A DNA stretch of 64,000 bases, from positions 62,001-126,000 of the forward strand of contig CALIHR010000026.1 of assembly GCA_938020505.1 (NCBI GenBank), written 5' to 3'. A program made the translations under genes and the position numbers. The stretch comes from an uncultured Actinobaculum sp. (GTDB taxonomy: Bacteria > Actinomycetota > Actinomycetes > Actinomycetales > Actinomycetaceae). This document shows positions 60,966-64,000 of this stretch, piece after piece (positions within the stretch are counted from its first letter, which is position 1; every line of letters begins with the position of its first letter). Below the pieces are notes generated by a model. The model made no database searches. It was not told the DNA's origin and was given only the letters and a program-made list of their open reading frames with translations.

Positions 60966-61004
60966 CGAAGTTCGCCCGCCGCGTCCGTCGAAGTTCGCCC
61001 GCCG
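60966..61004 (+). repeat. 16-base direct repeat in intergenic region
   Basis: CGAAGTTCGCCCGCCG occurs at 60966-60981 and 60989-61004. It lies in the 290-base gap before the NSS transporter. No gene is supported in that gap. Confidence 0.6.
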
Positions 61005-61190
61005 TCGGCCGGTTCCGAGTCCGGCCTTGAACTCCCGCGTCGCCGTGTGAACGGTGAAGTTTGAACGGCGCAGCCCGAACAGAGAAGCCTTGACGCCAAA
61101 GGCTCCATAGCGTAACGTTGTTCGGTCTGACGCGATACAGCCGTTATCTATGTCTGCTTTCGCGGAACCGAAGGGAAGAAGGGAGCCTCG

Positions 61191-62789
61191 GTGAGTACTT
61201 CGCGCACCGAAAGCCCCGGCGCAGCAGCAAAGAACACCGATGCGTCGGGGCGTGAACAGTGGGGAAGCCAGCTCGGCTTTCTTGTAGCCGCCATCGGCTC
61301 GGCCATCGGTTTGGGAAACATCTGGCGTTTCCCAGGCGTCGCCTATGAAAACGGCGGCGGGGCGTTCATGATCCCGTACGTCGTCGCTTTGCTCGGCGCA
61401 GGCATTCCCATTCTCTTCCTCGACTACGCCCTTGGCCATCGTTTCCGGGGAAGCGCCCCGGCCGTCTTCCGCAGGATCTCGAAAAAATTGGAATTCCTCG
61501 GGTGGTGGCAGGTCCTCCTGTGCTTCGTCATCATGACGTACTACGCCGTGATCATCGCCTGGTCTTTGCGCTACGTCTTCTATTCGGCGAACGTCGCGTG
61601 GGGCAAGGGAAGCAACGCCGCCAACCACTTCAACAGCTTCATAGAGGCGGCCTCCGCGCCCCAGTATTCGCTCGCCCCGGTGTGGAACGTCGCCCTTCCG
61701 CTCGCCGTCGTGTGGATCGTGGTGCTCCTGGCCATCGGGCGGGGCGTCTCGCGCGGCATCGAGGTCGCGAACAAGATTTTCCTTCCCCTCCTGGTCATCC
61801 TCTTCGTCGCCCTGGTCCTGCGGGCTCTCACGCTTCCCGGCGCCGCCGAGGGACTGAACGCCCTGTGGACGCCCGACTTCTCCGCATTGAAAGAGCCGAA
61901 AGTCTGGCTGGCCGCCTTCACTCAGATCTTCTACTCGCTCTCGGTCGCCTTCGGCATCATGCTGACCTACGCCAGCTACCTCAGGCGCCGCTCAAACCTC
62001 GTGGGAACCGGCCTGGTCGCGTCCTTCGCCAATTCCTCCTTCGAGATTCTGGCCGGATTCGGCGTTTTTGCGACCCTCGGATTCATGGCCGCGCAGCAAA
62101 ACACGTCCGTCGACAATCTCGAAGGCCTGCAGGGCATCAAGCTTTCCTTCATCACGTTCCCCACCGTCATCTCGGAGATGCCGGGCGGCGCAGTCTTCGG
62201 CGTCCTTTTCTTCTTGTCGCTGGCCTTTGCGGGCATCACATCGCTCATTTCGCTCGTCCAGGTCGTCGCCGCGGGCATCGCCGAGAAATTCAATCTCCGG
62301 CCCGCCGCCTCGGCCATGGCCGTCGGAATACCCGCGGCGGCTGTCTCCCTCATGGTTTTCGGCACGAAATCGGGAATTTATTCGCTCGACGTCGTAGACG
62401 CCTACATCAACGCGATCGGAGTGGTGGCCTCCGCCGTCCTCGTCTGCCTCATCACTGCTTACGGGGTGCGCAATCTCAAGCAATTGCAGCGGCACCTCAA
62501 CTTCGTCTCCGAAACGGGAAACCGCATCGGCGCGTGGTGGCGGTGGCTCGTCGGCGTCGTCGTCCCGGCCTTCCTCAGCTACGTGTTGGTCAGCGGCATC
62601 GTCGGCTACATCCGCAACCAGTACGACGCGAAATCGTACACGCGGGGGTTTGAGAACGCTTTCGGATGGGGTTCCGTGGCCGTGGTCTTCATAGGGGCGC
62701 TCGTCTTCACCCTGATCAGATGGCGCACTCCGGTCGATGATTTCGAACCCATTTCCCTCGACGCTTCGAACACAGGGGGTGCACGATGA
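61191..62789 (+). CDS. Sodium-dependent amino-acid transporter (NSS family)
   Basis: A 532-residue sodium:neurotransmitter symporter-type permease with 11-12 spanning segments. SQLGFLVAAIGSAIGLGNIWRFP and ENGGGAFMIPYVVALLGAGIP carry the sodium and substrate sites of TM1 and TM2. YAVIIAWSLRY and FSLSVAFGIMLTYASYL-type segments (here FYSLSVAFGIMLTYASYL) form the later core. The GTG start follows GGGAGCC. Its stop overlaps a MetS-like small gene (ATGA), so it is probably a methionine/alanine importer of the MetP type known from Corynebacterium. Confidence 0.92.
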   Translation: MSTSRTESPGAAAKNTDASGREQWGSQLGFLVAAIGSAIGLGNIWRFPGVAYENGGGAFMIPYVVALLGAGIPILFLDYALGHRFRGSAPAVFRRISKKLEFLGWWQVLLCFVIMTYYAVIIAWSLRYVFYSANVAWGKGSNAANHFNSFIEAASAPQYSLAPVWNVALPLAVVWIVVLLAIGRGVSRGIEVANKIFLPLLVILFVALVLRALTLPGAAEGLNALWTPDFSALKEPKVWLAAFTQIFYSLSVAFGIMLTYASYLRRRSNLVGTGLVASFANSSFEILAGFGVFATLGFMAAQQNTSVDNLEGLQGIKLSFITFPTVISEMPGGAVFGVLFFLSLAFAGITSLISLVQVVAAGIAEKFNLRPAASAMAVGIPAAAVSLMVFGTKSGIYSLDVVDAYINAIGVVASAVLVCLITAYGVRNLKQLQRHLNFVSETGNRIGAWWRWLVGVVVPAFLSYVLVSGIVGYIRNQYDAKSYTRGFENAFGWGSVAVVFIGALVFTLIRWRTPVDDFEPISLDASNTGGAR

Positions 62790-63034
62790 CTTCCAGCGCC
62801 GTGATCTTCATGCTCGTGACCGTGCTCATTGTGTGGGGCGGGCTCGTCGCCTCCGTCGTCGCCCTGGTTGTCAGGGGGCGCCGCCAGGGACGGGAAACCC
62901 AAACTGCGGTGGTGATGGAAACCCTCGAATCTGAGCGTTCCGAACCCGGCGTGGTCGGCGCCAAGCAGGGCGAAGGCGCGTTAGGCTCCGAAGGCAAAGG
63001 AACTGCCGGCTCCGAAGGCGAGTCTGAGGCCTGA
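62786..63034 (+). CDS. MetS-like small subunit of the NSS transporter
   Basis: An 82-residue protein with one spanning helix (VIFMLVTVLIVWGGLVASVVALVV) matching the methionine/alanine import small-subunit pattern IVWGGL. The last 40 residues form a hydrophilic Gly/Glu/Ser tail (EGALGSEGKGTAGSEGESE), longer than the compact MetS of about 60 residues in C. glutamicum. The start overlaps the transporter stop in ATGA, typical of this two-subunit system. Confidence 0.88.
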   Translation: MTSSAVIFMLVTVLIVWGGLVASVVALVVRGRRQGRETQTAVVMETLESERSEPGVVGAKQGEGALGSEGKGTAGSEGESEA

Positions 63035-63065
63035 ACCGAGGCCGGGCACTGGGGAGGGGACGAAG

Positions 63066-64000
63066 GTGAGCACAGAGACGAACGGCGACCGCGGCTCGGC
63101 GCGGGTCGCCAATTCGGCCGACGGCGGGCTTCGCCGGGCGCTGACCAATCGGCACATCCAGATGATCGCCCTGGGAGGGGCGATTGGAACGGGTCTGTTT
63201 TACGGTTCGGCGGAGGGAATCAAGCTGGCCGGCCCGTCGATCCTTCTGGCTTACGCCCTGTGCGGCGCCGTCATTTTCTTTGTGGTGCGGGCGATGGGGG
63301 AGATGTCGGTCCATCGGCCGAGCTCGGGCTCTTTCAGCCGCTACGCCAACGACTACTGGAGCCCCCGGGCGGGATTTGTGGCCGGATGGAACTATTGGTT
63401 CAACTACGTCGCCGTGGCGATGGCCGAACTCACGGTGGTCGGCCAGTACATTCAGTATTGGTTTCCTTCGGTTCCGGCGTGGGCGTCGGCGGCCGCCGTG
63501 CTGCTCGTCATCACCGCCGTCAATCTGGTGGGCGTCAAGGCGTTCGGCGAGTTCGAATTCTGGTTCGCCGCGATCAAGGTCGCAGCCGTCGTCGGGATGA
63601 TCGCCTTGGGCCTCTACGTGATCGCGGCCGGCGTCAACTCCAATCCGCGCCTGCCCGACCCCTCCTTCGGCCATCTGTTCAGCGACGGCTTCCTGGCCAA
63701 GGGCCTGACGGGCCTGGCGGCTTCGCTGGTTTTCGTGATGTTCTCTTTCGGGGGCATCGAGCTCATCGGGATAACCGCGGGCGAGGCCGAGAACCCGCAG
63801 CGGTCCATCCCCAAGGCGATCAATCAGGTGGTCTACCGCATCCTCATCTTCTACATCGGCGCGCTGTTCGTCATCATGGCCGTGGTGCCGTGGGACGCGA
63901 TCGACGGCAAGCTCAGCCCCTTCGTCCAGATCTTCGACTCCGTGGGCATCAAGGCCGCCGCGCACATGCTGAATTTCGTCGTCCTGACGGCTGCGCTGTC
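63066..64000 (+). CDS. Amino-acid permease, ProY-like (partial, runs off the window)
   Basis: The first 311 residues of an APC-family permease. RALTNRHIQMIALGGAIGTG then LFYGSAEGIKLAGPSILLAY, RAMGEMSVHRPSSGSFSRYA, NLVGVKAFGEFEFWFAAIK and FSFGGIELIGITAGEAENPQ resemble E. coli ProY more than the LysP-like protein upstream. Proline or histidine are plausible substrates. GTG at 63066 is preceded by GGAGGGG. It starts 31 bases after the MetS-like gene and may be co-transcribed. Confidence 0.88.
   Translation, partial: MSTETNGDRGSARVANSADGGLRRALTNRHIQMIALGGAIGTGLFYGSAEGIKLAGPSILLAYALCGAVIFFVVRAMGEMSVHRPSSGSFSRYANDYWSPRAGFVAGWNYWFNYVAVAMAELTVVGQYIQYWFPSVPAWASAAAVLLVITAVNLVGVKAFGEFEFWFAAIKVAAVVGMIALGLYVIAAGVNSNPRLPDPSFGHLFSDGFLAKGLTGLAASLVFVMFSFGGIELIGITAGEAENPQRSIPKAINQVVYRILIFYIGALFVIMAVVPWDAIDGKLSPFVQIFDSVGIKAAAHMLNFVVLTAAL

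Overview
The window is a GC-rich chromosomal segment. GTG and TTG starts are common, genes overlap by ATGA or GTGA, and several families are typical of Actinomycetota (DUF6350-purN-purH, DUF3017, DUF4242, MetS-type small subunit, PcrA with a C-terminal Tudor-like tail). Pyruvate formate-lyase, Pta-AckA and FixABCX together with a TCA-type SucCD point to a facultatively anaerobic, fermentative actinobacterium, perhaps of the Actinomycetaceae; that placement is inference. I found no tRNA, rRNA, CRISPR array or complete insertion sequence.

Layout. 1-5230: end of an unknown gene, an MBL-fold hydrolase, and a TetR regulator divergent from fixABCX, which ends at a strong terminator. 5382-8882: an AT-richer accessory patch on the minus strand with a small coupled ORF, a large lipoprotein and an RCC1-like secreted propeller protein. 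9214-14342: an ABC-class ATPase, then ackA and pta (minus strand). 14538-19048: an RluA-type pseudouridine synthase, guaA, a decayed DUF4143-type ATPase pseudogene, a small unknown gene and a talC-type transaldolase. 19303-23946: a two-span membrane protein, then the anaerobic pyruvate module: pflB without its glycyl-radical end, a separate 83-residue glycyl-radical protein, and pflA. 24087-36436: isochorismatase-like hydrolase, pcrA, small enzymes, an Old Yellow Enzyme, a DUF4242 protein, a hydrolase-TetR pair with a clear operator, an Aer-like PAS protein and sucCD. 36468-42479: a YnbA/YnbB-like phospholipid operon ending in a CDF metal exporter, an NTF2-like protein and nagBA. 42658-47627: DUF6350, purN, a secreted esterase, a small membrane protein and purH. 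47781-64000: amino-acid use, with putA and a large NAD-glutamate dehydrogenase convergent around a shared hairpin, a reductase, a LysP-like permease, DUF3017, a repeat-rich membrane protein, an NSS transporter with its MetS-like subunit, and a truncated ProY-like permease.

The genes fit an anaerobic energy scheme. Pfl cleaves pyruvate to acetyl-CoA and formate, Pta-AckA turn acetyl-CoA into acetate and ATP, and FixABCX could balance NADH while supplying low-potential electrons. PutA plus Gdh feed proline and glutamate carbon to 2-oxoglutarate and hence to SucCD. The most unusual feature is the naturally split pyruvate formate-lyase, whose only visible glycyl-radical domain is a separate small protein.
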